From assembly GCA_044372405.1 (NCBI GenBank), contig JBILRW010000001.1, positions 60,466 through 124,465 on the forward strand: a stretch of 64,000 nucleotides of DNA, in the 5' to 3' direction. The first letter of the stretch is position 1, and each line of letters begins with the position of its first letter. The notes under the pieces are model-generated. The model had not been told where the DNA came from. It did not search any database and saw only the letters and a list, made by a program, of their open reading frames with translations. Below, piece by piece: positions 16,317-25,681 of this stretch. The translations under genes were made by a program, and so were the position numbers. This DNA is from CANGYM01 sp044372405 (lineage in GTDB: Bacteria > Pseudomonadota > Alphaproteobacteria > JAJTHO01 > CANGYM01).

Positions 16317-16756
16317 TGATGCCCCAGGTTACTCTTTATACCGATGGGGCTTGTTCTGGGAATCCAGGGCCTGGGGGCTGGGGGGCTTTATTGCGCATGG
16401 GGGATCACGAAAAAGAACTCTCGGGCGCCGAGGCGAACACCACCAACAATCGCATGGAAATGATGGCCGCCATTGAGGGGCTGAGATCCTTAAAAAAGCC
16501 CTGTACTGTGGACATTTATACAGACAGCCAATACGTTCGCCAGGGCATCACTACGTGGATTCTGGGGTGGAAAAAAAACGGCTGGAAAACCGCCGATAAA
16601 AAACCTGTGAAAAACGAAGAGTTATGGCGTGTCTTGGATGATCTCACTCAGACGCATAACGTACAGTGGCATTGGGTGAAGGGCCACAGTGGACATCCTG
16701 AGAATGACCGGGTGGATCTTTTGGCGCGAAACGCAATTTTAAGTTTAAAATCATGA
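16316..16756 (+). CDS. rnhA: Ribonuclease HI
   Basis: Cleaves the RNA strand of RNA-DNA hybrids, including R-loops and primers. The product is 146 aa. The four acidic catalytic residues are visible in YTDGACSGNPGPGG, NRMEMMAAIEGL, YTDSQYVRQG and ENDRVDLLA, with the catalytic His in WVKGHSGHPEN. Two adjacent ATG codons are possible starts, and the first overlaps the thrB stop. The stop overlaps the start of the MFS transporter (ATGA), so ispH-thrB-rnhA-MFS form one tightly coupled unit. Confidence 0.97.
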   Translation: MMPQVTLYTDGACSGNPGPGGWGALLRMGDHEKELSGAEANTTNNRMEMMAAIEGLRSLKKPCTVDIYTDSQYVRQGITTWILGWKKNGWKTADKKPVKNEELWRVLDDLTQTHNVQWHWVKGHSGHPENDRVDLLARNAILSLKS

Positions 16757-17973
16757 CATTAAAGCATTGGGCATACTTAGGAATACTTGGTTTTTCCAGT
16801 GGTTTGCCCCTTATGGTGACAGGCATGTCCCTGTCTGCACGGCTGACGGATGCTGGTTTTTCTCTTGAAACCCTGGGTCTGTTTGCCTTGGTGGGGCTGC
16901 CCTATGCGTTTAAAGTTTTATGGGCGCCCCTGATTGAAACCTTACCTCTGCCTTTTTTGACGGAAAAACTGGGACAACGGCGTGCCTGGGCTGTTTTGGC
17001 CCAGATAGGCTTGCTGTTCAGCTATGCGGGGATGGCGTTTGTGGGGCCGGAGTCTCATATTGTGCGGTTTGCTATTCTTTGCCTGATTCTGTCCTTTTTT
17101 TCGGCGACGCAGGATGTGGCGTTGGATGGGTACCGGATTGCCTGGCTGGAAAAAAATCAGCAGGCTTTTGGCGCGGGCCTGTTTGTGAATTGCTACCGTT
17201 TGGCGCTGATGGTTTCGGGGGCGGGGGCCGTGATTGTTTCAGATTATATTGGATGGTCTTCGGTGATGCTGGGATTGATGGGGTTTCAGGGATTGGGTGT
17301 TTTGGCTGTTTTAAGCCTTCCCTTTCAATCAATTACGGTTAATAAGAATGATCATTCCTGGTTTTTTCGGGCCTTTCTTCGTCCGTTGCAGGGGCTGAAA
17401 AACCACAGAGGGTGGCTGGGATTTTTGGCGATTGTGTTAACGTTTCGGTTGCCGGATGCCTATCTGGCGTCCATGAATTATCGGTTTTTGTATGATACGG
17501 GGTTTTCAAAAGCCGAGATTGCCAGCGTTGTACAAATTTATGGTTTGTCGGCGGCTTTTGTGGGGGGGCTCCTCGGGGGGTGGTTGATGCAGCGCTTGGG
17601 GCTTTATCGGGCTTTGATTGTGGCGGCGGTCCTGCAAATGCTGTCTAATTTTAGTTATGCCTGGATTGATGGGCCATTATTATCGCAACTGGTGCCTGTT
17701 ATGACGCTGGAGGAACTGGCCAGCGGTATTGCCACGGCCTCTTTTTTGGGGTTTTTGGCCCTTTTGTGTCAAAAAGAAATGGCGGCTACGCAGTACGCTC
17801 TATTGACATCGCTCATGGCGTTGACCCGGATGCTGGTGTCGTCAACATCGGGTATCGTCTCGTCGGCTTTGGGGTGGGATCTTTTTTTTGTAATGTCCGC
17901 AATGCTGGGCTTTGTGGGGTTGGGACTGGTGCTTGTCATGCGTCCTTTTTTCAAGGATTTGATGAGGGATTGA
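16753..17973 (+). CDS. AmpG-like MFS transporter
   Basis: A 406-aa polytopic membrane protein with about 12 helices. The N-terminus (HWAYLGILGFSSGLPLMVTG), the GLPYAFKVLWAPLIE segment and the LSFFSATQDVALDGYRIAWL segment are typical of AmpG permeases, which import anhydro-muropeptides for cell-wall recycling. Later PDAYLASMNYRFLYDTGFSKAE also fits. Absence of an obvious AmpD or AmpC gene here leaves the substrate unproven. Its start overlaps the rnhA stop by four bases. The downstream esterase begins 30 bases after its stop. Confidence 0.85.
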   Translation: MTLKHWAYLGILGFSSGLPLMVTGMSLSARLTDAGFSLETLGLFALVGLPYAFKVLWAPLIETLPLPFLTEKLGQRRAWAVLAQIGLLFSYAGMAFVGPESHIVRFAILCLILSFFSATQDVALDGYRIAWLEKNQQAFGAGLFVNCYRLALMVSGAGAVIVSDYIGWSSVMLGLMGFQGLGVLAVLSLPFQSITVNKNDHSWFFRAFLRPLQGLKNHRGWLGFLAIVLTFRLPDAYLASMNYRFLYDTGFSKAEIASVVQIYGLSAAFVGGLLGGWLMQRLGLYRALIVAAVLQMLSNFSYAWIDGPLLSQLVPVMTLEELASGIATASFLGFLALLCQKEMAATQYALLTSLMALTRMLVSSTSGIVSSALGWDLFFVMSAMLGFVGLGLVLVMRPFFKDLMRD

Positions 17974-18003
17974 CCGGCCAAAGACGGTGCGTTACAGTGC
18001 GCC

Positions 18004-18657
18004 ATGACCACAATTCATCGCTTTCTTCCTAAAACTGTTACCAAAGCCGTCATTTTTTTGCATGGTGTTGGGGCCAATGGGCCTGATTTATTGGGGCTTT
18101 CTTCTTTTTTAAAGTCGGCTTTACCGGAAACCGTGGCCTATATTGCGCCGGATGGATTTGATCCCTACGATATGCTTCCACTAGGCATGATGCCAGAAAG
18201 CTATCAGTGGTTTTCCCTGAAAGATCGCTCTGAGGCGGCCTTAGCCTCGGAACTCAACCGCGCAGCTTCCCGTTTTTTGCGGTTGTTTGAAGACATCCGG
18301 GCGGATCTTAACCTTAGTTATTCGGACATCGCTCTTGTGGGGTTTTCTCAGGGGACTATGCTGGCCATAAATAGTGCCCTTCAGTTGCCCTCACCCATTG
18401 CGGGTGTTGTCGGCTTTTCAGGGGCGTTTATACCGCCAGAGCGCGTGGTTAGTCATCCCCCCTTTTGTCTAATCCACGGAAAAGATGATGAGGTCATACC
18501 CAGTCAAGCTACCCAGCAGGCAGCGCAGGATTTAAAACAATTGGGGTGCTCCGTCAATAGTTTCATCGATGATCATCTCGTTCATTCCATCGATGAAAAA
18601 GGCATACAAAGGATGATAGGGTATGTCTCTAGATGGTTTGATGGTCATCCCTCTTAA
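18004..18657 (+). CDS. Alpha/beta-hydrolase, phospholipase/carboxylesterase family
   Basis: A 217-aa serine hydrolase without signal peptide, probably cytoplasmic. The oxyanion-hole segment FLHGVGANGPDLLGL lies at the N-terminus, the nucleophile elbow GFSQGTML near residue 118, the acid in LIHGKDDEVIP near 160 and the catalytic His in DDHLVHSID near 196. This is the acyl-protein-thioesterase/YpfH-like family, and its physiological ester is unknown. It follows the AmpG-like gene by 30 bases and is probably cotranscribed. A long AT-rich spacer separates it from thrC. Confidence 0.88.
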   Translation: MTTIHRFLPKTVTKAVIFLHGVGANGPDLLGLSSFLKSALPETVAYIAPDGFDPYDMLPLGMMPESYQWFSLKDRSEAALASELNRAASRFLRLFEDIRADLNLSYSDIALVGFSQGTMLAINSALQLPSPIAGVVGFSGAFIPPERVVSHPPFCLIHGKDDEVIPSQATQQAAQDLKQLGCSVNSFIDDHLVHSIDEKGIQRMIGYVSRWFDGHPS

Positions 18658-18961
18658 ACATTAACGGAGACCGTGGTTAATAATGTGCTTGTGGGTATTT
18701 TTTAATGAAAAATTTACCAAAAACTGTTGTTTTTAGCCTTCATTTGCTGTATGGTATTTCTTGTGTTGTCCTCATGAGGCTTCCCCAGAATTCCGGGAAT
18801 CTCAAAAAAAATTTGCTTTTTTTTGTTTTTTTATTAAAAATAAAAAAACATCACAGTAAAAAGCAAAAAATTTTTAGCTTTTTATTAACGTTAAAAACCC
18901 CCCAGGGGCTTTGCGTTAACGTAAGCTCAACGTTCCAATGCCGAAATAAAATAGGGTTTTT
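18658..18961. other. AT-rich leader of thrC with hairpins, no gene
   Basis: About 300 bases, strongly AT-rich in the second half. Two hairpins precede thrC: AAAAAGC/GCTTTTT (18858-18864 with 18877-18883), followed by T residues, and TTAACG..CCCC/GGGG..CGTTAA (18885-18919). They could end the upstream unit or attenuate thrC. An 89-codon frame across this DNA has no family features and an abnormal Lys/Phe-rich composition, so I do not call it. Confidence 0.45.
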
Positions 18962-20362
18962 ATGCGTTATGTAAGCACGCGTGGCCTTGCGCCAACATTA
19001 TCGTTTTCTGAGGTTGTTTTTGCCGGCCTTGCCGAGGATGGCGGTCTTTATGTCCCCGAATCATACCCTGTTTTTTCCGGTGATGCCTGGCGACGCCTTC
19101 AGGGAAGGCCCTATCGTGAGGTGGCCTTTCATATCATGAGGCCTTACATGTACGAGGCTTTTGGGGATGAGGAATTGCGGGGCATGATTGATCGGGCCTA
19201 TGCCGGGTTTTCTCAGCCTGACAATATTGCGCCTTTGGTTCAGGTGGGGCCGCAGGATTGGATTCTCGAGTTATTTCACGGTCCAACGCTGGCGTTTAAG
19301 GACTATGCCATGCAGATGCTGGCGCAAGTGTTTGAGGGGCTTTTGAAAAAACAAAAGCGTCCCTTGACCATCGTGGGGGCAACATCGGGGGACACCGGTT
19401 CGGCCGCTTTGCAGGCCTGTCGCTCAATTGAGGGGGCTAATGTTTTTATTTTGCATCCTCACGGACGTATATCCGACGTTCAGCGCAAACAAATGACAAC
19501 GGTGATTGCCCCGCATATTCATAACATTGCTTTGCAGGGAACCTTCGATGATTGCCAGACGTTTGTAAAGCAATTGTTTCAGGATCCACAGGCTCGAAAT
19601 ACCTGGGGGTTGACTGCGGTTAACTCTATCAATTGGGCACGTATTTTGCCCCAAGTTGTCTATTATGCCTATGCAGCCTTGGCATTGGGGGCGCCGGATC
19701 GAAATGTTTCCTTTTCTGTTCCTACAGGGAATTTTGGGAATATGTTTGCGTGCTTTGTGGCGCAAAAAATGGGCCTCCCTTTGGGAAAATGCGTTGTGGC
19801 CAGCAACAGAAACAATATCTTGACCCGATTTTTTCATACGGGGGTCATGGAAGCGCGGGAAGTAGAGCCCTCCGTCAGCCCAAGTATGGATATTCAAATT
19901 TCCAGTAATTTTGAGAGGATGCTGTTTGAACTTCAATTCAGAGACGCAACGATCGTGAAAAAACAAATGGATGATTTCAAAAAAACAGGAAGATTTTCGG
20001 TTGATTCGGCTGTTCTGACCGATTTTCATACTAAGTTTGACGCTTTCGATATAAGTGACTCTGAAACCACCAATATGATTTCGGTTATGGAACAAAAAAG
20101 GGGATATGTGTGCGATCCGCATACATCCGTAGGTTGCGCTTCTGGACATCAGTGGCGTCTTGGGGGGGGCGAAGGACCTATGGTTGCATTGGCATGTGCT
20201 CACCCGTCAAAGTTTATGGATGTTGTGGAGCAGGCGACTGGGTATTCCCCAATGATACCCAATCGTCTTAAGGCAACACTTTTGGCACCAGAAAAGGTTA
20301 ATGTTTTGCCCAATAATTTTAGCGTTATTCGTGACTTTATTGTTTCAAAAAGCAGCAAATGA
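18962..20362 (+). CDS. thrC: Threonine synthase
   Basis: PLP enzyme that converts O-phosphohomoserine to threonine. The product is 466 aa, the long ThrC type. Recognisable parts are MRYVSTRGLAP at the N-terminus, LELFHGPTLAFKDYAMQML with the PLP-binding Lys near 110, GATSGDTGSAAL, TAVNSINWARILPQVVYY, and SVPTGNFGNMFACFVAQKMG that holds the PLP phosphate. The last third departs from the common CDPH ending as CDPHTSVGCA. Together with thrB it shows that the last two threonine steps are retained. It stands behind its own AT-rich leader. Confidence 0.96.
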   Translation: MRYVSTRGLAPTLSFSEVVFAGLAEDGGLYVPESYPVFSGDAWRRLQGRPYREVAFHIMRPYMYEAFGDEELRGMIDRAYAGFSQPDNIAPLVQVGPQDWILELFHGPTLAFKDYAMQMLAQVFEGLLKKQKRPLTIVGATSGDTGSAALQACRSIEGANVFILHPHGRISDVQRKQMTTVIAPHIHNIALQGTFDDCQTFVKQLFQDPQARNTWGLTAVNSINWARILPQVVYYAYAALALGAPDRNVSFSVPTGNFGNMFACFVAQKMGLPLGKCVVASNRNNILTRFFHTGVMEAREVEPSVSPSMDIQISSNFERMLFELQFRDATIVKKQMDDFKKTGRFSVDSAVLTDFHTKFDAFDISDSETTNMISVMEQKRGYVCDPHTSVGCASGHQWRLGGGEGPMVALACAHPSKFMDVVEQATGYSPMIPNRLKATLLAPEKVNVLPNNFSVIRDFIVSKSSK

Positions 20363-20477
20363 AGAGGAGCAATTTTATTGTTAGCCTCTTGTTCGCAATG
20401 AAAAAGTAATAGTCTTTGTCGTATAGTGTAAGGGTGTGTTCGGACGATAAAAACTGGTTTTTTTTTAAAGCTGCTGT

Positions 20478-20843
20478 ATGAAAAAAATGATCCTTATTAT
20501 CGAAGATAATCGCTTGAACTATAAGCTTTTGGCGGATTTTCTGGGGGCTCAAGGTTATGCGACCCAAAACCTTGACAACGGTCGGGATGTGATATCCTTT
20601 GTTCAAAAAAATAATACATCACTGATTTTGCTTGATATTCAGTTGCCCGATATTTCTGGGTTTGATGTTATGGATCTTTTGAAAAACGATCCCGTGGCCA
20701 GGTGTATTCCTGTTATTGCGGTAACGGCTTGCGCCCATGCCGAGGAACAGCATCTTGCGAAAATAAAAGGTTTTCAAGCCTATGTCACAAAGCCTGTTCA
20801 GATGAATGAAATGTTGACCCTTATTCAAGGGTATATACCATAA
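20478..20843 (+). CDS. divK: Single-domain response regulator DivK
   Basis: Cell-fate receiver protein of alphaproteobacteria that controls the CckA-CtrA pathway through DivL and stimulates PleC/DivJ. The 121-aa product is a lone REC domain: acidic pocket E9/D10, phosphoacceptor D53 in LILLDIQLPDISG, Thr in IAVTACAHAEE and Lys in YVTKPVQM. The start MKKMILIIEDNRLNYKLL and the immediately following pleD gene (27 bases) are diagnostic, because divK-pleD is a conserved pair. A cell-cycle signalling network of Caulobacter type is therefore expected. Confidence 0.95.
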   Translation: MKKMILIIEDNRLNYKLLADFLGAQGYATQNLDNGRDVISFVQKNNTSLILLDIQLPDISGFDVMDLLKNDPVARCIPVIAVTACAHAEEQHLAKIKGFQAYVTKPVQMNEMLTLIQGYIP

Positions 20844-20870
20844 TTTTTCGTAACGGCGGGGAACCAAAAA

Positions 20871-22280
20871 ATGACGGGTCGTATTTTAATCGTAGATGAT
20901 CGTCCTGCAAACCTGGGGGTTCTTGAAGCCAAGCTGGTTTCTGAATATTTTGATGTTATGACGGCCACATCAGGACAAGAGGCCCTGGATTTGGTGAATC
21001 GTCAGCTGCCGGATATTGTCCTTTTGGATGTCATGATGCCAGACATGGATGGGTATCAAGTTTGTGAGATTTTGAAAAAAAATCCTAAAACGGCTTATAT
21101 CCCTGTGGTTATGGTGACGGCCCTCAATGATGTTAAAGACAGGATTCGTGGCCTGGAAGCCGGGGCCGATGAGTTTTTAACCAAGCCCATCCATGACATG
21201 CAAATGCTCTCTCGGGTGCGTTCTTTAATTCGATTAAAAGTGTTAGTGGACAGCCTCAGACTTCAACGGACAGCCTCATCGGGCTTGGGCATTCCTGAAG
21301 ATCAGCTTGTGGTCTTTCCCACAGATGAGCAAATTCATGGTGTGCGTATTGCCTGTCTGATTGACGATCCGTTGGTAAGGGAAAAGGCAGAGCTTTTTTT
21401 AAAGCAAGACAAACATTCCCTTTCTTTTTTCTCTAATCCTGAGTCGTTTTTGGAAAATCTGAGCAGTAAAAAATATGATTTGGCCCTGGTTTCTTTGATG
21501 TTTCAAGGGGAAGAAACGCTGCGATTATGTTCGCAGGTGCGTAGCAGCGTTGAAACACGTCATTTGCCGATTATTATGATTTCTGAAGACTTTCAAGAGC
21601 GCTTGCTTGCCAAAGCCCTCGATATCGGGGTTAATGATTATATTGTAGAGCCCCTTGATTCCAATGAACTGCGTTTGCGTGTTCGGACTCAGGTGAAGCG
21701 ACTCCTTTATCAAAAATTGCTCAGGCTTTCTCACGAAAAATCCATCAATCTTTCTTTGACGGATGAATTAACAAAACTTTACAATCGGCGTTATTTTAAT
21801 GCCCATCTTGACGCCTTGCTTCAGGCAGATAAGTCTCAGATACGCGCTGCCTGTCTTATGATTTTGGATATTGATCATTTTAAATCGATTAATGACACCT
21901 TTGGTCATGATCAGGGGGATCGCGTTTTGGTTGAGGTGGCCCGTCTGTTACAGGCCAGCACCCGGGATAGCGATTTGGTGGCCAGGCTCGGCGGCGAAGA
22001 GTTTGTGGTGGTGATGGACAATGCCACCTTGGGTACAGGGCTTCGGGTGGCGGAACGCTTACGTCGATCCATTGAAAGTAAATCTTTTCCCCTGATCCGA
22101 GGTGGCCAGATAAACATCAGTATCAGTATTGGCATTACGGTTTCGGATGCCACAAAAGCTCCTTTAAATCGGGATCAGATGCTTAAAGCGGCGGATCTTG
22201 CCCTGTATCAGGCTAAGCATGCAGGACGTAATCGTACGGTTGTGGGTTATGTAGATGACCAGGAGGCTTTGGTTTTATAG
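20871..22280 (+). CDS. pleD: Diguanylate cyclase response regulator PleD
   Basis: Makes cyclic di-GMP when phosphorylated. The 469-aa product has the PleD layout: REC1 (residues 1-120) with phosphoacceptor D53 in VLLDVMMPDMDG and KP in FLTKPIHD; REC2 (about 155-280), which has lost its acceptor (ALVSLMFQG); and a GGDEF domain. The active site is GGEEF at 374-378 and the allosteric I-site RDSD at 365-368 is intact, so product inhibition is expected. The metal-binding MILDIDHFKSINDTFGHDQGD segment is complete. It is cotranscribed with divK. A possible PilZ-like target is encoded at 43.8 kb. Confidence 0.95.
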   Translation: MTGRILIVDDRPANLGVLEAKLVSEYFDVMTATSGQEALDLVNRQLPDIVLLDVMMPDMDGYQVCEILKKNPKTAYIPVVMVTALNDVKDRIRGLEAGADEFLTKPIHDMQMLSRVRSLIRLKVLVDSLRLQRTASSGLGIPEDQLVVFPTDEQIHGVRIACLIDDPLVREKAELFLKQDKHSLSFFSNPESFLENLSSKKYDLALVSLMFQGEETLRLCSQVRSSVETRHLPIIMISEDFQERLLAKALDIGVNDYIVEPLDSNELRLRVRTQVKRLLYQKLLRLSHEKSINLSLTDELTKLYNRRYFNAHLDALLQADKSQIRAACLMILDIDHFKSINDTFGHDQGDRVLVEVARLLQASTRDSDLVARLGGEEFVVVMDNATLGTGLRVAERLRRSIESKSFPLIRGGQINISISIGITVSDATKAPLNRDQMLKAADLALYQAKHAGRNRTVVGYVDDQEALVL

Positions 22281-22401
22281 GGGCAATAATCTGGGGGTGC
22301 TTAAATTTGACCCGAAAAAGTCGCTCTCTCCCCTTGTCAAGGGCGGGGGAATCGTCTAGAGATATGGGTCATTATGGTTTTTTTTGAGGTTAATGATTTC
22401 T

Positions 22402-22824
22402 ATGACAACCCAACAGACTCTTTCTATTATTAAACCTGACGCTGTGCGTCGCAATGTGACGGGTGAAATTAATGCCCGCATTGAAAAATCGGGTTTAAGA
22501 ATTGTCGCGCAAAAACGCACGATTTTAAGTCATGCTCAGGTGGAGGCGTTTTATGCGGCTCATAAAGACCGCGCGTTTTTCACCGATCTGTGTGCCTTTA
22601 TGATTTCCGGTCCTGTTGTTATTCAAGTTTTGGAAGGCCCAGACGCCGTAAAACGGTACCGCACCTTAATGGGGGCAACCAACCCCAGTCAAGCCGATGC
22701 GGGAACCCTAAGACGGGATTTTGCCGAGTCTATAGAGGCCAACGCCGTTCACGGAAGTGATTCAGAGGAAGCAGCGGAAGAAGAAATTGCCTTTTTCTTT
22801 GCCAAAATTGAGATCGTTGGGTAG
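22402..22824 (+). CDS. ndk: Nucleoside-diphosphate kinase
   Basis: Balances nucleoside triphosphate pools by ping-pong phosphate transfer through a His. The product is 140 aa from ATG 22402, which places TLSIIKPDAVRRNVTG at the family position. Upstream in-frame ATG 22393 and TTG 22384 are alternatives, and the only purine-rich site (GAGG at 22386-22389) is closer to 22393. The active-site His lies in NAVHGSDSEEAAEEEIAFFF. It stands alone, 120 bases after pleD, and converges on the pirin gene. Confidence 0.96.
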   Translation: MTTQQTLSIIKPDAVRRNVTGEINARIEKSGLRIVAQKRTILSHAQVEAFYAAHKDRAFFTDLCAFMISGPVVIQVLEGPDAVKRYRTLMGATNPSQADAGTLRRDFAESIEANAVHGSDSEEAAEEEIAFFFAKIEIVG

Positions 22825-22856
22825 GCTACACTGTTGGCCGCGCACGTCGTGCGTGT

Positions 22857-23552
22857 CTAAACCCCAATCACAAGGATTTCCGCATCGGTAAGGGCCTCAA
22901 AAACCAATGCCGTTTCACCGGTTATTTCGGCGCCATCGCCTTCTTTGATGGGGGTTTGGTTAATCAAAATCTCTCCAGAGGCCACCAGAACATAGGCCCC
23001 GTGCCCTTCTTTCCATAACGGATGGGTCAGACCATCGCCTTTGTTGATGCGCCCCCCGTGAATCGTGGCGTCCTGGTGGATGGTTAGGGCCCCCTCTTCC
23101 CCAAATCCCGACACCAGCAGCGGCAGAACATCGCCTACGGGATCCGTGGGAAATGACTTCATGTCCCAACGGGGGGCAAGACCCTGAATTTTCGGCATGA
23201 TCCATATTTGATAAAGGCGCGTGACCCCATCTTCATGATTATGCTCGGAATGCCGAATGCCTGTCCCCGCCGACATGACCTGAACCTGTCCCGCCACGAT
23301 ACGGCCTGAATGTCCCAGGCTATCCTGGTGCGTTACGGCGCCGGAACGCACATAGGTAATGATTTCCATATCGCGATGACCATGGGTTCCAAACCCCTGA
23401 TGAGGGGCAATGGCATCGTCATTAATAACCCTGATGTCCCCAAACCCCATGCGATGGGGATTATGGTACGCGCCAAAAGTGAAATGATACCGAGCCTTCA
23501 GCCACCCAAAATCAGCGGTCCCGAGGGTTTCTTTTGGATAAACCGTGATCAT
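22857..23552 (-). CDS. Pirin family protein
   Basis: Bicupin protein of 231 aa. The N-terminal cupin holds the metal site: HHFTFGAY-like segment (here YHFTFGAYHNP), HGHRDMEIITYV, and HSEHNHED, with the His/Glu set expected for a pirin of the YhaK/YhhW type. Some pirins are quercetinases; others are regulators or have unknown roles. The start overlaps the lptD stop (ATGA), making it the last gene of the lptF-lptG-lptD unit. This linkage is unusual and no functional connection to LPS export is known to me. Confidence 0.9.
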   Translation of the reverse strand: MITVYPKETLGTADFGWLKARYHFTFGAYHNPHRMGFGDIRVINDDAIAPHQGFGTHGHRDMEIITYVRSGAVTHQDSLGHSGRIVAGQVQVMSAGTGIRHSEHNHEDGVTRLYQIWIMPKIQGLAPRWDMKSFPTDPVGDVLPLLVSGFGEEGALTIHQDATIHGGRINKGDGLTHPLWKEGHGAYVLVASGEILINQTPIKEGDGAEITGETALVFEALTDAEILVIGV

Positions 23553-25681
23553 GGCGCCCCAATCAAATCAATCCGAAACATGACACTGTTGCCTGCCGTT
23601 GCATTGGGATCGTTGGTGTAATCCTTACGATATTCCAACGAAAAACGCGCACAATCCATAGTATACGTCAATTGCGTTTGCGCCAGACGATTTTCATCTT
23701 TTTCTAAATCTCGAATGGCCGTGTTGCTCCACACCCATTGCTCGGTTAGGGGTATTCCCAAAGTTCCTGAAATTTCTTCGCGCTTTTCAGGGGTTTCCTG
23801 ATCGATGTCTTGGTCACGATCCAGCAAAAAATGGGTGAGGCTTGTGGTAAATCCGCCAAATTCTGTACTCAGGTTGGCCATACTCCGGGCAATGCGCCCA
23901 TCATTTTCATGCAAGCGCACGCTGTGGTCAAAAGAGAAAAGCCCAGGAAAAGACAGCTGCCAACGGGCCACAGGATCCGAGAAATGTTTTCCCTCTCCGC
24001 CGGCTAATAAGTCTTGGGTTGAGGGTTCGTCAAATTGAAAGCTTTGCCCTAAAAAAAGATCCGCCAGATAGATATCGCCCTGATAGGCATATGTTCCCCC
24101 GTAATCGACCCGACTGCCCTCGCTGGTTAAATCGTACCCCGTGGGGCGATTCACCAAAAACAAATTATCTGCATCCAATTCAAAGGCCTGGCTGTCCTCA
24201 TTATCAATTTTATCACTGTTGACGTTGGTGGGAATAAACACAACCTGGGTCACGGGGGACAACTGATGAAAGCCGCTTTCACCCGATTTATAAAAAGGCT
24301 TTTTATATCCCGCTTGTAACGCGGGCAAAAAACGGGTTTTTGTATCTGTTTCCGTTGTTGTATTTAACTCTTTAGAAAATACATCCCGGTGAAAAACATC
24401 CTGCCGTAACAGAGCTGAGGTTTCAAAAACGCTTCCGTCTGAGGCAAAAAATTGGCGTTGCCAGGTGTTTAAAAGGCTGGCCCGCTGATTGTCATTTCCC
24501 TTATCACGCTCAAGAACACGACCCGAAATGCCACTGTTGAGGGCCCCCTTCGCCCATTCCGGGGGTTGCCAGAAATGAGACAGGCTTGTATCGGGCAGCA
24601 CCCAGGGCACGGTGTCGCTGTCCTCAACAGGGCGCAAATCCTGATACGTGCGGGCATCGGTCACAAACGTTGTCGGTCCATCGTGATAGAGCGTTCTGGC
24701 CCCACTGGAAAGAATATCCCGCTGATCAAAGTCAAACTGACGCAGGTACCCTTTGCGGCTGGCCCGCTCCAAATCCCCGTCCACCTGCCAGAAAGGGGCG
24801 GGTTGCCAATTTAGGGCTGAATCAATATGCCCTGCGGTATTTTTATTATCCAGAAGCGTGCTGTCTTGCACCTGATTAACATTCCCCGCCGATCCTGATG
24901 AGGTAACGCCAAACGTTTCCCCCAAATACCGGTGTTCTAACCCCAGGATTTCACCCCCGTTCTGTGTCCAGATGGGCGTCACCGTCACATCCTGATTGGG
25001 GGCCATGGTGTAGTAATAGGGGGCGCGAATCAATAAGCCCTCTTCCGCACGCTGCTCAAGAGATCCCCGCAAAAATCCACTGGATCTCTTCACCGTGGGA
25101 TCATCCTGCTCATAATAGGGCAAATAAAAAATAGGAACGTCAAAGATTTGAAAATAGGCGTTGTAATAGCGAATGACCTTGGATTCCGTATCGTGCTTGA
25201 CCTCATCCGCGGCCACAGACCAGAGAGGGGACTCCCCTGCGCACACTTTACACGGCGTAAAACTGGCATCCTTCAAATCATGGTCTTTTCCCGACCGGCG
25301 CGTTCCTGAAGCGGCCGTAAGGGTTCCCCGATCCTGAAACAACAATTGCATCTTTTCCAACGTTACGGAGCGGAAAGCCCCATCCAAAACCACGTGATCC
25401 GTTTTCAGGGTTGTGTTTTGTTTTTTATCCACCAAAACAACCTGGCCACTGGCGGTAATTTCCCCCGTTTTTTCGTTATAGGTGATTTTGTCGGAGGTTA
25501 AGCGGTGATCGGCGCTTTCCAAAACAACGTTTCCTGTCCCCTCGATGGTGCGCCCAGCATAATCCAGGGTGAGAACATCAGCCCTAAGCGCCACGTCCTT
25601 AACTTGGATGGAGTCCGCAGCAGCAGGAAGGGCCAAAAACCATAAAAAAAGCAGCAGCCAAAAAAAGTCATACCGAGCCAT
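23549..25681 (-). CDS. lptD: LPS-assembly protein LptD
   Basis: Outer-membrane beta-barrel that inserts LPS into the outer leaflet, working with LptE. The 710-aa product has a signal peptide (residues 1-22, ending AAA). An OstA/LptA-like domain with repeated beta-jellyroll motifs follows (ADVLTLDYAGRTIEGTGNVV, then ASGQVVLVDKKQ). Then comes a long barrel domain. FTPCKVC around residue 140 contains the Cys pair expected near the N-domain boundary; a C-terminal Cys (MDCARFSLEYRKDY) could complete the disulfides. It overlaps lptG upstream by 14 bases and pirin downstream by 4. Confidence 0.94.
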   Translation of the reverse strand: MARYDFFWLLLFLWFLALPAAADSIQVKDVALRADVLTLDYAGRTIEGTGNVVLESADHRLTSDKITYNEKTGEITASGQVVLVDKKQNTTLKTDHVVLDGAFRSVTLEKMQLLFQDRGTLTAASGTRRSGKDHDLKDASFTPCKVCAGESPLWSVAADEVKHDTESKVIRYYNAYFQIFDVPIFYLPYYEQDDPTVKRSSGFLRGSLEQRAEEGLLIRAPYYYTMAPNQDVTVTPIWTQNGGEILGLEHRYLGETFGVTSSGSAGNVNQVQDSTLLDNKNTAGHIDSALNWQPAPFWQVDGDLERASRKGYLRQFDFDQRDILSSGARTLYHDGPTTFVTDARTYQDLRPVEDSDTVPWVLPDTSLSHFWQPPEWAKGALNSGISGRVLERDKGNDNQRASLLNTWQRQFFASDGSVFETSALLRQDVFHRDVFSKELNTTTETDTKTRFLPALQAGYKKPFYKSGESGFHQLSPVTQVVFIPTNVNSDKIDNEDSQAFELDADNLFLVNRPTGYDLTSEGSRVDYGGTYAYQGDIYLADLFLGQSFQFDEPSTQDLLAGGEGKHFSDPVARWQLSFPGLFSFDHSVRLHENDGRIARSMANLSTEFGGFTTSLTHFLLDRDQDIDQETPEKREEISGTLGIPLTEQWVWSNTAIRDLEKDENRLAQTQLTYTMDCARFSLEYRKDYTNDPNATAGNSVMFRIDLIGAP

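Noticed and set aside
18705..18974. Plus-strand 89-codon frame before thrC
   Set aside because: Lies in very AT-rich DNA, overlaps the thrC start, composition dominated by Lys, Phe and Leu, no ribosome site.
19424..20203. Minus-strand open frame of 259 codons
   Set aside because: Antisense to thrC and without recognisable domains.
22315..22375. Short inverted motifs (TGACCC..GGGTCA) between pleD and ndk
   Set aside because: Only six matching bases at each end and no internal symmetry; too weak to call a mobile element or operator.
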